DNA of 64,000 nucleotides from Yponomeuta sedellus (GCA_934045075.1 OW203724.1:10341473-10405472), one strand, 5' to 3'; shown: positions 1-11,124, counted from the first letter of the stretch. A program made the numbers and translations. Notes: generated by a model from the letters alone, not told the origin.

Positions 1-640
1 TCTTAATTATAAAAACTGTTAAAACTTCTTGTAAAACTGCTTTTACTCTGTCCTAAGAGTGTTTTAGTGAAATAGAACTTTTTATAAATAAGACTGGAAA
101 TACAAACACCGACTTTCGAGTCTAGTAATTTGATAACTACAATGGTTACGTTTTTTTTAATTCTTTGCTGCAGTACCCTAACAATAGAATAGTCAATTTA
201 AAGTTTTATGCCAATTTGGAAAGGTCAGTCAAAAGTCAAAAACACAATTTGATAATTATACGAAAGATAACTGCAGCGTTAGTAGTCTGCCCTGAGTTCG
301 CAATCATCCTCCCTCGCGACAATTTTAACTGCAGAGTTTATTTCGTCCCAGGTTACATCGTCCGCGACGAAGTATGAAATCGTACACGGTCACACTACAC
401 CCGTGTAATCCGGCGAGCGTCTCACTTAAGCCTGGCTTCTCACTTAATTTCGCGTAATCTGTCGGAGTCCTTATTCCACCACGTTTCATAAGCGTAGGGG
501 TCACACTCGTTCGAGACCAGAACTTCAACACTCTTTCGTTGCCAAAGCCAAATTATAATAATCTCTAATACTTAGTATGCTGTCTCGTAAATTACTTATA
601 TAGTTGAATGTTGTATGATATGTTGAAAATAAACACAGTA
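1..640. other. Unassigned AT-rich sequence
   Basis: I see no gene or known repeat here. A short minus-strand frame around 325-531 has no recognisable domain and a neighbouring frame reads equally well, so I do not call it. Confidence 0.3.
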
Positions 641-642
641 TA

Positions 643-680
643 GTTGAATGATCGAAAGACGTCTCTTTCGATCATTCAAC
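643..680. repeat. Short perfect hairpin
   Basis: Two 17-nt arms, the left reading GTTGAATGATCGAAAGA, are exact reverse complements around a 4-nt loop. It is too short and isolated to classify; it could be a collapsed MITE. Confidence 0.5.
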
Positions 681-804
681 AGTCATTCAGACAATTTTAT
701 TTGAAATTTTTAAGGGCTCCATTAAATTCACTAGCGCTTGAAGTTGAATATTTTATATTTTACAGAACGTTATGACAAAAAGTTACTTTTAAGGCGAAGC
801 ACCT

Positions 805-900
805 TCTTCTTCTTCTTCTTTAGGCTATATTAGTCCACTGCTGGACATAGCCCTCCCCTAATGAGAGCCATAGCGCAAGGTTGTGCCATCATTTGGTGTT
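805..900 (-). repeat. Interspersed repeat with TTC-rich edge (family 'CACTGCTGGACATAG')
   Basis: A run of CTT/TTC triplets is followed by the motif GTCCACTGCTGGACATAGCC and 'CCCCTAATGAG'. The same block recurs at 12,075-12,170 and 13,588-13,655, with a diverged relative at 34,595-34,640. The triplet run next to a conserved block suggests the tail of a retroposon on the minus strand. Class is not certain. Confidence 0.5.
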
Positions 901-989
901 TTTGTCATTGTTGTCGTCGCGCCAACAGAATATCACCAAGCCATCATCGAAGCACCTTAAAAGTCACTTATTGTCATAAAGTCTTAAAT

Positions 990-1060
990 TTTTCATACAT
1001 ACATACCATATACTCGCGCCTGTATCTCGGAGGGATTTTAGAACCCACGACGGAGAACCT
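990..1060 (-). pseudogene. 3' end fragment of RTE-like LINE
   Basis: Short CATA repeats followed by 'CGCCTGTATCTCGGAGGG' match the extreme 3' end and tail of the RTE-like copies at 5,296 and 19,886. It is heavily 5'-truncated, as expected of dead-on-arrival LINE copies. Confidence 0.45.
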
Positions 1061-1985
1061 TAAGATCCAGGGTACTGATTTGTGACATTTCGGTACGTGA
1101 ATATCGATTAAATAATCACTACTCACTCCGTTGTTCTTCACCTTGCAATTCTCCATTTTCTTCTAATTAAAACTTCTACTGACCATGAAAATATTAATAT
1201 GTTGATTTACTTTTAAGTCACACTTTTTTGCAACTAATTATGTCACAATGTCACATGTTGCATCTTTATTGCTCATGTAGATTCGTCGGATATCGTCTTC
1301 ATCATCGTTGTCGTCATTCATCTTGGACATGAATTATAAAACGTTCTGTAAATGTAATACGTTCACGTTCAGGATCGATATACATTGAAACGCGGTTCAA
1401 AAAATGTGTAAAGTACACTTTGTGCCAAAAAGGCTACTATAATATTAAGGCTTATTTAGATGACAATGATGTCTGGAATTAAAGCATGTAAAATGCATGA
1501 GTTTTGTAAAAAATATGTAAACTCTGTTAATTAAGGACTTTGAAAAGACTAAGTTTGGAGTTTTTTTGTCCATTTTTTCTCCAAAATGATCTAAATTTTT
1601 AAATGGACACCTAGTTTGACTTGTACCGTTAATTAAGTCACAGTATCTGCGCTACTTTGAATAAAACCTTTTAATTTCATTTCCTTTCATTTCAAAGCCA
1701 AGATGAGCAGAGCACGAAGTCAAACAACAGCCAAAGCCACGTGTGTAGCAAGAATCAGTTCAAAATACTCACCTAAATTGTCGAAATCACAAAAGTACAC
1801 GAATAACAACATTGGCGTAACCAAGAAATAGTTTTAAAATAAATGACGTCTTCAACTCTTCATGAATGTGTCAAACCCAAACTCAAGGTTGTCAATACCC
1901 AAGTGTTGCTAATACGTAAAAAACTGATAAACCCATTTTACTTCCAAGTAAACATTGTGTATACTACATTGGTGTTTTTGTAAAT
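1060..1985. other. Intergenic, nothing recognised
   Basis: AT-rich sequence with stop codons in all frames. I see no domain, TIR or tandem structure. Confidence 0.3.
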
Positions 1986-1987
1986 CA

Positions 1988-2250
1988 TACACACACACTC
2001 ACACACACTCACTCACACACACACACTCACACACACACAAACACACACATTTTCACTTTTACATACAGGCACATACAGTGCTTCTGGCCTCACACTAGGA
2101 TACCCTGTGTCGTGGGAACGATAAACAACGACATCACAAACATGTAAACATTCAAGACCTGGGGTTTTTTTGTCCCCCGCCGGGGTTTTAACCCGGGACC
2201 TCTTGCATGGTAGGCAGATGCGCCACTGCTCTGCCACAGAGGTCGTCAAA
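1988..2250 (-). repeat. tRNA-derived SINE with CA-repeat tail
   Basis: On the minus strand a tRNA-like head (A-box like GTGGCAGAGCAGTGG, B-box like region GGTCCCGGGTTAAAACCCCGG) is followed by a body containing 'ACACTAGGATACCCTGTGTCG' type sequence and then a GT/CA microsatellite at 1,988-2,049. Related bodies occur at 25,280-25,440 and 53,320-53,430. The B box is damaged (TTAAAA instead of TTCGAA), so this copy is probably not transcribed by Pol III. Confidence 0.6.
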
Positions 2251-2274
2251 TACTTTTCTTTTATGTGTAAGTAG

Positions 2275-2994
2275 ATTTATTTATTTTATTTATTTTTTTA
2301 TTTATTTCATATATACAATAAGAACTTACAGCTAACCCAAAACGCTCTTAATGTTTCTTAAATATTCCACACAAAAATTAACTACATAAGTGTAATCTTA
2401 AATTAAATACAATATATGACATAGAGTCAACAAAAATATCTACATGTTGGACATCGCTTAAAAACTTATTGAGCAGGGTAAGGGCCCTAGCCGTGGGCGC
2501 GTTGCTGGCGCGGCGCGTGCGCTGCGAGAGCTGCGCGAACAGCAGGTGCCGGCGCCGACCGCAGCGCAAGTAATTATCCGGGATGAATAGTCTGATGCTG
2601 CCCAGTATACCAGGATTATAGATGCTATTCCGCATAAGCAAACAGTTATGGATGCCTAGTTGCAGTTTCCGCCTCAAATCCAATGCCTACCATACCGTAC
2701 ACAAATAGAGACGGGTAAAGAAATGGATAACTTCCATACATCCGCTTGTAAATATACCTGGCAAATTTCCTTTTGACCCGCTCTATCATCAGAGTATAAT
2801 ATTTACTTTCGTGAGGATCCCACGTAACTGCACTATATTCTAGTTTGCTACGAACAAATGTGTTGTATAGCATGATAGCAACTTTTATATCCCGAAACTG
2901 GGCAGCTGTTCTCATGGTGAAGCCCAATACTTTATTAGCGCTTTTACATACATTTGTGACATGGTCACGGAAACTGAGCTTGGAGTCCAACAAC
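2275..2994 (-). pseudogene. CR1/Jockey-type LINE ORF2 C-terminal fragment (3' part)
   Basis: The minus-strand reading resembles the region after the catalytic palm of non-LTR reverse transcriptases: LDSKLSFRDHV, then FVRSKLEYSAVTWDP, then the arginine-rich C-terminal region. The reading changes frame near 2,683, so the copy is dead. The 3' side ends in a TTTA-rich tail at about 2,277-2,310. The frame continues upstream at 4,199-4,262 because a fold-back repeat (2,995-4,198) has inserted in the middle. Family assignment is from motif resemblance only. Confidence 0.7.
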
Positions 2995-4198
2995 AAACCA
3001 AGGTCTCACTATTTTTATTTTTAATGCACTAACCCGTGCTAAGGAACAAATTTAAAAACCTATTTAGAGGCTAAAAATTTCACCCATGCCGGGATTCGAA
3101 CCCGCAAGCTCTGGCTATCCGTGCCAGCGCTCTACCAATTGAGCCAATGGGCGACTCACGGCATCAGCGAAATTTCGAACCTCTTTACAATATTCTCTGT
3201 ATTACGTACAGGCAGCGACATCTGACTTAAGCAAATTGCATTACTTACAGCCCCGACTACCTACTTTGCACTTAGGTTTAACATCGGAACGATATCACTG
3301 TACCCACATGATTACACTATTTTTATTTTTAATGCACTAACCCGTGCTAAGGAACAAATTTAAAAACCTATTTAGAGGCTAAAAATTTCACCCATGCCGG
3401 GATTCGAACCCGCAAGCTCTGGCTATCCGTGCCAGCGCTCTACCAATTGAGCCAATGGGCGACTCACGGCATCAGCGAAATTTCGAACCTCTTTACAATA
3501 TTCTCTGTATTACGTACAGGCAGCGACATCTGACTTAAGCAAATTGCATTACTTACAGCCCCGACTACCTACTTTGCACTTAGGTTTAACATCGGAACGA
3601 TATCACTGTACGGGTACGGGTACTGTGGGTACAGTGATATCGTTCCGATGTTAAACCTAAGTGCAAAGTAGGTAGTCGGGGCTGTAAGTAATGCAATTTG
3701 CTTAAGTCAGATGTCGCTGCCTGTACGTAATACAGAGAATATTGTAAAGAGGTTCGAAATTTCGCTGATGCCGTGAGTCGCCCATTGGCTCAATTGGTAG
3801 AGCGCTGGCACGGATAGCCAGAGCTTGCGGGTTCGAATCCCGGCATGGGTGAAATTTTTAGCCTCTAAATAGGTTTTTAAATTTGTTCCTTAGCACGGGT
3901 TAGTGCATTAAAAATAAAAATAGTGTAATCATGTGGGTACAGTGATATCGTTCCGATGTTAAACCTAAGTGCAAAGTAGGTAGTCGGGGCTGTAAGTAAT
4001 GCAATTTGCTTAAGTCAGATGTCGCTGCCTGTACGTAATACAGAGAATATTGTAAAGAGGTTCGAAATTTCGCTGATGCCGTGAGTCGCCCATTGGCTCA
4101 ATTGGTAGAGCGCTGGCACGGATAGCCAGAGCTTGCGGGTTCGAATCCCGGCATGGGTGAAATTTTTAGCCTCTAAATAGGTTTTTAAACCAAGGTCT
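2995..4198. mobile_element. tRNA-core fold-back repeat, four units in a large palindrome, with 12-bp TSD
   Basis: Two units of about 310 bp on the minus strand (3,007-3,612) face two units on the plus strand (about 3,630-4,186), giving a palindrome of nearly 1.2 kb whose arms look identical by eye. Each unit contains a tRNA-like core (A box TGGCTCAATTGG, B box GGTTCGAATCC, anticodon-type stem CTGGC/GCCAG). The target duplication AAACCAAGGTCT sits at 2,995-3,006 and 4,187-4,198. The insertion interrupts a LINE ORF. One terminus is the unit 3' end (ACTATTTTTATTTTT in reverse), the other the internal site GGTTTTTAAA. Confidence 0.8.
3780..3852 (+). other. tRNA-like sequence inside fold-back repeat (not a functional tRNA)
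   Basis: Acceptor-type stem GCCCAT/ATGGGT, D-arm GCTC/GAGC, anticodon stem CTGGC/GCCAG and a T-loop with TTCGAAT can all be paired. The anticodon loop ACGGATA has C where U33 is required, and the T stem has a mismatch. Identical copies lie at about 4,089-4,161 (+) and, on the minus strand, at about 3,085-3,155 and 3,392-3,463. It is best read as a Pol III promoter of a retroposon. Confidence 0.65.
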
Positions 4199-4262
4199 TT
4201 TATGCTAGTCACTCTCTGTATCACCGTACCGCTCAAAGAGTACGATGCTACAATTGGTTTTT
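4199..4262 (-). pseudogene. CR1/Jockey-type LINE ORF2 fragment (5' part)
   Basis: The minus-strand frame reads VIQRVTSIKDLG, the residues expected just before LLDSKLSF in this enzyme family, and is the upstream continuation of the fragment at 2,275-2,994. The duplicated 12 bp at the junction shows that a single LINE copy was split by a later insertion. Confidence 0.65.
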
Positions 4263-4346
4263 ACGAAGATAAAATATTTCAATGTTAAATCGCGCTATAA
4301 CATTAAAATATCATAAATTGAGTGCCTAGAAAGTTAGAACATGGTA

Positions 4347-4400
4347 CAAGGAAGAATCGTATTCTACTGACAACTTTCAGTAGAATACGATTCTTCCTTG
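4347..4400. repeat. Perfect 24-bp hairpin
   Basis: Arms 4,347-4,370 and 4,377-4,400 are exact reverse complements with a 6-nt loop. A stem this long and perfect is either a very young palindromic MITE or a small-RNA hairpin. No gene context helps decide. Confidence 0.6.
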
Positions 4401-4401
4401 A

Positions 4402-5295
4402 GCTGAAAAGTATTATTTTCAGATTATGACTAATGAATATGTGATATGGATGGGCAATTGGGCATTGCAAGTTATAAAAATAATTTAATTTCTGCTACTG
4501 TTTGTTAGAAAAATTAATTTACCTAAAATTTTTTTTTTTATTTATATCAGGTATGTGAATCATGGATAACTAAATGGATCATGGTTATAGTCATAGGCTT
4601 AGATTTTACATTAACATTCACCAAACACAACGTAAATTCTTTACAAAAATACATTTTCGATTTCTGGTCAGAATGCTCCCTCATAATTTTGCTGAGGAAT
4701 TCGATGACATTTGTATAGTTGAACACAGGATGGGTGCGGGTAGTGAGCCCGCCATGCGACGAGTTGCGGTCGGATTTCCACGTGACCACGCATCAAGTGC
4801 TGAATAATTGAGTGTGCACTCCTGCTCTAAACAATAAAACTTACTTTGTTCAGTTAGCACACACGGCAACTTTTAGTGTTCAAATAAGTGTCAGTCATGC
4901 ATAACTACACATTCAGACCGACCTACGATCACAGGCAGATTGCAGATCGGCTGGATGAAGTTGACCGAGGATAGTTGACAGTGACCGGTCCTGGGGAGGC
5001 CTAAATCTAGAAGGGTAGGAGTACGGGCTTTTTGATCGATGTACTCGTATAACTCGCTATCAGACCTAAGCTTTTATAATGCCGCATCAACCGAACGGAT
5101 ACGAACAAACGAACGAATCAGTCGAGACATGTTTGTAATATGAATTGTTATATGAAATTTAATCCAGTTTTTACAGGAATCCTAGTCTGAAAAAAGGTAC
5201 AAACGGTTAACCCGGCTTGCATGAGATGAGACATTGTTACACAAGCCACGAGGAAGCCACGAGGCTGGTAGGCGTTAAACCTTTATGTTACATTC
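4402..5295. other. Intergenic, nothing recognised
   Basis: Short opposing open frames at 4,547-4,870 have no domain and probably arise by chance. No repeat family was recognised. Confidence 0.3.
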
Positions 5296-5649
5296 TTGTT
5301 ACTACGCAATAGTCTGATTAGAGAACGTTTTGGACTGAAAGAGGATGTAGTGACTAGAATTGAGAAAGGAATGTTGCGGTTTGGACATGTGGAGAGGATG
5401 AAGGAAGAAAGATTGACGAAACAAATATATATTGCGAATGTGAGTGGAAGGGCTGGTAAGGGACGTCCCAGACGGACTTACATCGACCAAATAGGGGATG
5501 TATTAGCAAAGGGAAAGATAAAAAGTACACGGAACCGGCGTGCGTGCATGCAACGACTTATGAACGTTGATGAAGCGAAGGTGATCTGTCAGGATCGTGG
5601 CAAGTGGCAGTCCCTGGTCTCTGCCTACCCCTCTGGGATACATGCGTGA
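5296..5649 (+). pseudogene. RTE-like LINE ORF2 C-terminus, 5'-truncated
   Basis: The frame holds the C-terminal segment typical of RTE-type endonuclease-reverse transcriptases: IRERFGLKEDVVTRIEKGML, a GHVERM motif, then KGRPRRTYIDQIGDVL and a final SAYPSGIHA before TGA. It lacks the endonuclease and catalytic palm, so it is a truncated copy. It runs directly into a long TATG repeat at 5,652, the simple-repeat tail such LINEs use. A longer sister copy lies on the minus strand at 19,886-20,850. Confidence 0.75.
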
Positions 5650-5651
5650 GG

Positions 5652-5843
5652 TTATGTATGTATGTTTGTATGTATGTATGTATGTATGTATGTATGTATG
5701 TATGTATGTATGTATGTATGTATGTATGTATGTATGTATGTATGTATGTATGTATGTATGTATGTATGTATGTATGTATGTATGTATGTATGTATGTATG
5801 TATGTATGTATGTATGTATGTATGTATGTATGTATGTATGTTA
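5652..5843 (+). repeat. (TATG)n microsatellite, LINE 3' tail
   Basis: About 47 near-perfect 4-bp units start right after the RTE-like stop codon. The same short tail (CATA on the plus strand) flanks the sister copy at 19,891-19,910. Here it has expanded greatly. Confidence 0.95.
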
Positions 5844-5844
5844 C

Positions 5845-6740
5845 TACGATTGTCAGTAACTTTCAGCTTTAAAATACCCTCTATTGTAACTATTGTTCAT
5901 CTTTTGTAACTATGGTGCGCAAGTTCAATTAAGCGCAGTATAACCTCAGCATAGCAAAGCTGTTTATGGATCAAAAAGACAGTCAGTTATGGCACTTTTC
6001 TTTTTATTTTATAAATTTTCTATTTTAAAAATGTATAGACTAGCTAATAATTTTGGAAGATTTTTCTGGATGGGTCGTGTTGATTCTTAATTTGATATTT
6101 TTATCCCACCTATTATTAAATGCGGTATGGAAAGTAACGTTGGAACAGTTCCTGTTTCTTAAAAACTCTTCAGAACAAGTCCTTACCTACGTCGTTCTGC
6201 ACATCGTCAGCTATGTAAATAGACTATTTTGTAAAAAAAAAACTTATTACAAGGCTCAAAGGTAGGCGAACTAAAGCACGTAAGTCCAAAACACAATTTA
6301 AATGGAGCAGTACAAAAAAACTTATTATAAAAATTACTTTATAACATTATTATTATTATGTCATTATTACATTAACGGAGAGCTGTCATGAAACAATGAA
6401 ATGTTATTTAACGAAAATGAAGCATAAGCGAACTGCTGTTGTAATTACCTTGCCTATACTGTATATAATAATATTTTAATCACAATTTGACGTATGTTCT
6501 TTAGCCCGCCGACCCTAGAATTAGTCCTTGGGGTCGCAAATATGCCGTTATTTATTATCCCTCACTCCGATTATTTGAAGGCCCGTCCTACCTTACCTAC
6601 TTTTTGAATAAAGTGCAATTATTAATGACTTGAAAAAGGTGCGACGACACTGAAACATGATAGGCATGAAATCGTACAAGTCGGACTTTACTTCGCCCCT
6701 TGGATTACGCCATTTGGTAGGGTCGAGTGACGCCCAGTGC
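5845..6740. other. Intergenic, nothing recognised
   Basis: AT-rich with short ORFs only. No domain, TIR or tandem repeat seen. Confidence 0.3.
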
Positions 6741-6742
6741 AA

Positions 6743-7090
6743 TCTATCTATATAAATAAAATTCAATGTACTGACTGACTCACTCATCAACGCCCAGCCC
6801 AAGCCGTTGGTCCTAAGAAGCCGAAATTTTGCACAGAAGGTCTATATATAATGTAGGCAAGAAATAAGACCGAATTTTTTGAAATTCAACCCCTAAGGGG
6901 GCGAAAAGGGTTGCCAAAATTTGTATGGGAGGTATAAAGAATGTTGTCTAATAATCTTGAAACTTAAAATAAACACTCTTCAACACAATTGATTGAACAC
7001 GTGTTTCACCGTTTTTATAAATTTACCCCTTAAGGTAGTGAACGGGGTTGCAAAAAAGTCCACGCGGATGGAGTCGCGGGCAAAAGCTAG
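6743..7090 (+). mobile_element. Non-autonomous Helitron-like element (Lep1-type resemblance)
   Basis: It begins TCTATCTATATAAATAAAAT, continues with GACTGACTCACTCATCAACG and a conserved body (CAACCCCTAAGGGGGCGAAA, GTGAACGGGGTTGCAAAA), and ends in a GC-rich segment that can pair (GCGG...TCGCGG) followed by CTAG and then T. A 5' TC start and a 3' hairpin plus CTAG are Helitron hallmarks, and no TIR or target duplication is visible. The body recurs as a tandem array at 45,600-47,745 and inverted at 48,645-48,975. The Lep1 name is from memory of lepidopteran elements. Confidence 0.6.
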
Positions 7091-7099
7091 TTGGCAATA

Positions 7100-7300
7100 A
7101 AATTAAACCTCCATCTGGCCGATCGACAATGGCCTCGGTCTAGGTGTAATTTCATGTTTGTGATGTCCTTGGCTGGTTACCATAGCACAAGGTATCCTAG
7201 TTTGGGACCAAGTCAATTGATCGTGTTGTGTGGAAGTTATTTATTTATCTTCATCTTCAAGTCTCAGAGGAGAGGCTCGCGAAAGTGTACATATTGATTA
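7100..7300. repeat. LINE/SINE tail block
   Basis: The segment 'GGTTACCATAGCACAAGGTATCCTAGTTTGGGACC' type sequence is the reverse complement of blocks at 29,225-29,310 and 38,090-38,160. It is a shared 3' body of several retroposons here. No coding content. Confidence 0.45.
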
Positions 7301-8295
7301 GACCTCTAGTGTGAGTCTAAATTCTTTGCTATCATTCGAGTAGGTACTATTGGTTATTTCGATCTATTGTAATACTCTATTTATATGCATCATCTCGTTG
7401 AAAGGATCTTTTTTGCCTATTTAATTTGAATTGCGATATATCGTAAGCCGGCCGGCTTGCGTCAACTCTATCTGATAGTACTATTTATATTTTTGTCCAA
7501 AAGTAGGCTCTATTTTGTGACTAAGTCCAGAAAATTTAATGAACTATGACAATTGCAGAGCTATCCATAGTTTAATTGACCCACGAACCCTGTCAATCAG
7601 TTATTTATTAATGAACTACAGCATGCGTAAGCAGTGAACCTTGTTATATTATAATAATATACACATTATATTAATAATGTGTATTTGTTTATCCCTGTAT
7701 ACTTTTCCAATGATTTCATGTAAGTTGACCTTACTTTGATACGACATAGCTGCTCTGATTTTGCATACTTTTTGTATCTTATATTTTATATGGTCAAAGT
7801 TTGTTATTGTAGTTTACAACTATAATGGAACTTAGGTTTAATTGCATGTCGAAGCTTAGCGCGTCACCAATAGATTTATATGTGTATATCCCTGTCAGCC
7901 TAAATTATGTACAGATGTTGTTTAAATACAATTTATCATAAACCAGGTGTAATTTTAGTCATGTATAAATTTGAGTAAAATCATGTTTAATTATATGTAA
8001 TAAGTATATTTATTTTACAGCCTAAAGATATAATGATTAGCATCTTCGAAACATAGGAATAATCTTATTCCTATAGATACAACAAAAGCTTTCCTTAGCG
8101 TCACCAAGATAATAGTTACAAAAACTATTAAATAAGTCGACAGCTACCTACCTCCTCAACCAGACCATTAGGGTGGCCAATCAGAGCGGGAATGCTGCCA
8201 GCATGACATTTTTTTATATCTAGATCTCATTGTAAATATTAAGGTAAAAATCTTTCTTCTAATAATAATAATATTGTAAGTATATTAATTCCTGC
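7300..8295. other. Intergenic, nothing recognised
   Basis: AT-rich. A short hairpin (ATACACATTAT/ATAATGTGTAT) lies near 7,660-7,685. No gene seen. Confidence 0.3.
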
Positions 8296-8300
8296 AATCT

Positions 8301-8350
8301 ATCGTTACTTGTTATTCACATAGCAATATGTGAATAAGAAGTAACGATAT
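8301..8350. repeat. Hairpin, 23-bp stem
   Basis: TATCGTTACTT...AAGTAACGATA arms pair over 23 bp with one mismatch and a GCAA loop. Probably a palindromic MITE remnant. Confidence 0.55.
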
Positions 8351-8394
8351 ATCTTTTCAAATTTTTTATTTCTTTACATCCACCTACTGAATTC

Positions 8395-8535
8395 TTCCTG
8401 AAATCCACTCCATCCAAAGGTTGTGTGAAAGAGATCGCTCTAAGCGATAAAACCACCAATTGTACAACTTGATTTATGTAATAATAATTGTAATTCTTTT
8501 TTTTTCTGGTTGTGCAATAAAATGTTCTCTATCTA
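8395..8535 (+). repeat. LINE 3'-UTR fragment (GAGATCGCT...CGATAA block)
   Basis: The block 'CTCCATCCAAAGGTTGTGTG' then GAGATCGCTCTAAGCGATAA and TGTGCAATAAAATGTTCTC is shared with 21,165-21,290 (+) and 29,640-29,705 (-). It is the 3' UTR with polyadenylation-like AATAAA of a common arthropod LINE. Coding part absent. Confidence 0.55.
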
Positions 8536-8757
8536 TTTAAGCTATTCTCCAATTAAATAGATAAGTGAAGAAACCTTATACTTCTTTCGGTTAAAGGTAG
8601 TTAAAATAGTGTTTCTTAATAGCTTTCGTTTTAATTTAGTTTATTTCTGCAGGCGGCTAAAACCATTATTTACCTTTTGAGAGCAATGTTAACAGAGAGC
8701 CTCAAAGAAGAGTTACTTAATTGATTTTAAACAATGACAATACATATTTACATTACT

Positions 8758-8900
8758 TAAATTCGTGCTTGTATTCCGGAGGGATAGGCTGAGGCCAGGG
8801 GTTGCCACTTGCCTTGACCCTGACAGACCATTTTCGCTTCATTAACATTCCATTAGACCTTGCATGCACGCACGCCGGTTTCAGGTCCTTTTTATCTTGT
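8758..8900 (-). pseudogene. RTE-like LINE 3' fragment
   Basis: On the minus strand this matches the last ~45 codons of the RTE-like ORF (GCATGCACGCACGCCGGTTT and CCACTTGCC segments), diverged from the copies at 5,296 and 19,914. Confidence 0.6.
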
Positions 8901-9339
8901 CCTATGCATAATTTATTCTCCGAATAGTAATTACTACCAATTTTAAAAATATTAGCAATATTTACATATATTTTTTATTATATTAGATAATTTACAGCAT
9001 GTTCTTTGTTGTTTATACGTAGTTATCAATTAATTTTCTCAATTTTTTAAATAAAGAATATTGATTACTAATTCATAATGTATTCTCCATTTTTACTTAT
9101 TTTTCCCAGATAATACTACAGAATACTATGTTAATTTAACATATTATAAGAATTTTCCGCTTGTAGGCATGCAAAATGAAATGAAGCGCAAGATTACAAA
9201 TGTTGCTTACGTACTAACTAGTTAATTAAATTACGTTTACTGATGTCTAAACAAAGTGATGTATAGTTAAAATTAATATTAAAAGTTATTCGTAGCGACG
9301 AGTACCCAGGATCTCCTCTTTTCGGATCGATGTGCTATT

Positions 9340-9395
9340 TTTAACCGACTTCAAAAAAGGAGGAGGTTATCAATTCGACGCGTATATTACTTTTA
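9340..9395 (+). repeat. Short common repeat (CCGACTTCAAAAAAGGAGGA)
   Basis: This motif followed by GGTTATCAATTCGACGCGTA is a block I recognise as widespread in insect genomes. Only this short piece is visible, so class is undetermined. Confidence 0.4.
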
Positions 9396-9631
9396 TACAC
9401 CATGTAGGTATAGTATATGCTATCCATTGCATCCTAAGAATAAAGAAAAACTTATTCCATTTCCTGTAAGAAGTAAATTTTACATTGCATTTCTACTGTA
9501 CCTCCTCTCTGCTTTTTGCCCGCCTTCCAATATCAACCTTCTGCCAACTTCAACCTTCTGCCGTTGAATGGTAGAAAATGCTTGTGGCGTTGAGTCCGCC
9601 GTATTGTACGGTTAAAGTTCAATAAAAAATA

Positions 9632-9795
9632 TTAAAAACCTATTTAGAGGCTAAAAATTCCACCCATGCCGCGAACCCGCGACCTCTGGCTAACCGTGCC
9701 AGGTCGCGAGTTCGAGTCCCGGCATGGGTGGAATTTTAAGCCTCTAAATAGGTTTTTAAAATTGTCCTTAGCACGGGTTAGTGCATTAAAAAAAA
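9632..9795. mobile_element. tRNA-core fold-back repeat, short
   Basis: Left arm starts TTAAAAACCTATTTAGAGGC and reads the unit in reverse through the B box. The sequence then turns and reads forward through B box, GGCATGGGTGGAATT, CCTCTAAATAGGTTTTTAAA and on to the unit 3' end (GCACGGGTTAGTGCATTAAA). The A-box half is missing from both arms. The flanks CAATAAAAAATATT and CAATATAAAAAAATATT look like a decayed target duplication. Confidence 0.75.
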
Positions 9796-9849
9796 ACAAT
9801 ATAAAAAAATATTAATAAATAAATGTAAACACAATGTCATTAAGAGGCT

Positions 9850-11110
9850 GAAATATAGATTTTGAGAATGGGTTTCTACATATTATAAAATGATCGGTGA
9901 ATATAGATACTTAGACAATTTTCAGTTGGAGCAAAGACTCAAGGTACTTTCGTCACATAACCCCTTTTGACATAATCTAGAAATTATACGCACAAGTTAC
10001 GTTCAAGCGCGTATCGTTTCGCACTGATAAAGTTTGGCACGTTTGAATGGCAATGGCTGACATTATCGTAAAAGTCGGAACTTTGTGTTGAAATTGCTCC
10101 TTCGAAACATAGGGGTTAACGTTACAATTGCCCAAGTTTCTAATATACCTTCTGTGTGTCCGCCTCTTTTGTATAATATGTACCACATAATAATACTGTA
10201 CTAATAACCACATATTGCTTTAATTGTCAGTGACAAAAATAAATTTCATTGTTTTTCGATCAACGTGAAGGAGCGTGAAAACTCCACAATAACTGATGCC
10301 ATTTTAGGCCTAATGTCAACTGAATCTAAGCCTAGGTTATCTTTAAACTTAGCTCGCGTCTCCTATAATGCAAATGATCCGGCTACATTACTAAACTTAA
10401 CGCTGAACAACGTTCAGCTCGAATGGTGAAATCATGTTTTTTTACTTAACAGCTTGTATATTATCTTGTATATTGTATATTATAATAGATAATAGATATT
10501 GTAATAGATATCAAGAGCTAGATAACATAATTGATTTTCAAATATTAGGTATCTGTCCAAACCGTAAATTTAGCTGTTCTAACGATTTTGGTAAGACTGA
10601 TAATAGAATCATTGATCTGACTATTAATAAATAGTGACATTATACACGTCAATATTGATTTTACTGCATCAAAATGGTTCATTCTAATGCGTCTTTGGAT
10701 CAGCCAAGCCGAAATTGATTTCGCTCTTATCTTATGTTTCGGTGGTTGGAAATGTTGACTCGGGAAACATAATCATTTCCAAATTTCACATCCTCGGTCG
10801 AAATGTACAAACTTCTCGACTACACAAACATTACTCGATTTACTCAGCTTCATAAGTGATAATTAGAGGCAACTCGTTTTAAAATAGACCAGAGTGTATA
10901 ATAACTACACCTCCGATGTACATAACTCTTACATGTAGATCTAAACCATTTGGTATTTACCACGGTATGTAGATATAATAGGTATATTACAGGCAACCTG
11001 AATAATCCGGTATTGTATAGAATACCTAGGCATTGTATAGAACACCTAAAATGTTCAGGTAATGTATAAAATATTATTTATTTAGTCATGGTATATAGTT
11101 AATATACATG
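9850..11110. other. Intergenic, nothing recognised
   Basis: Low-complexity AT-rich sequence with short chance ORFs at 9,977-10,634. No domain or repeat identified. Confidence 0.3.
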
Positions 11111-11124
11111 GTATATAACTTAGA

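Noticed and set aside
325..531. 68-codon minus-strand frame at the left edge
   Set aside because: A different frame reads equally well and neither resembles a known family.
3085..4161. Four apparent tRNA genes with good A and B boxes
   Set aside because: They lie inside repeated units, lack U33 in the anticodon loop and have a mismatched T stem; they are retroposon promoter regions.
3007..4186. Large palindrome as an assembly fold-back artefact
   Set aside because: A fold-back artefact would mirror the flanks too; here the flanks carry a target duplication and the LINE frame continues. Kept as real, but read-level confirmation is named above.
5597..5909. Three overlapping 65-101 codon frames rich in Met-Tyr-Val-Cys
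   Set aside because: They are translations of the TATG microsatellite in several frames and have no coding meaning.
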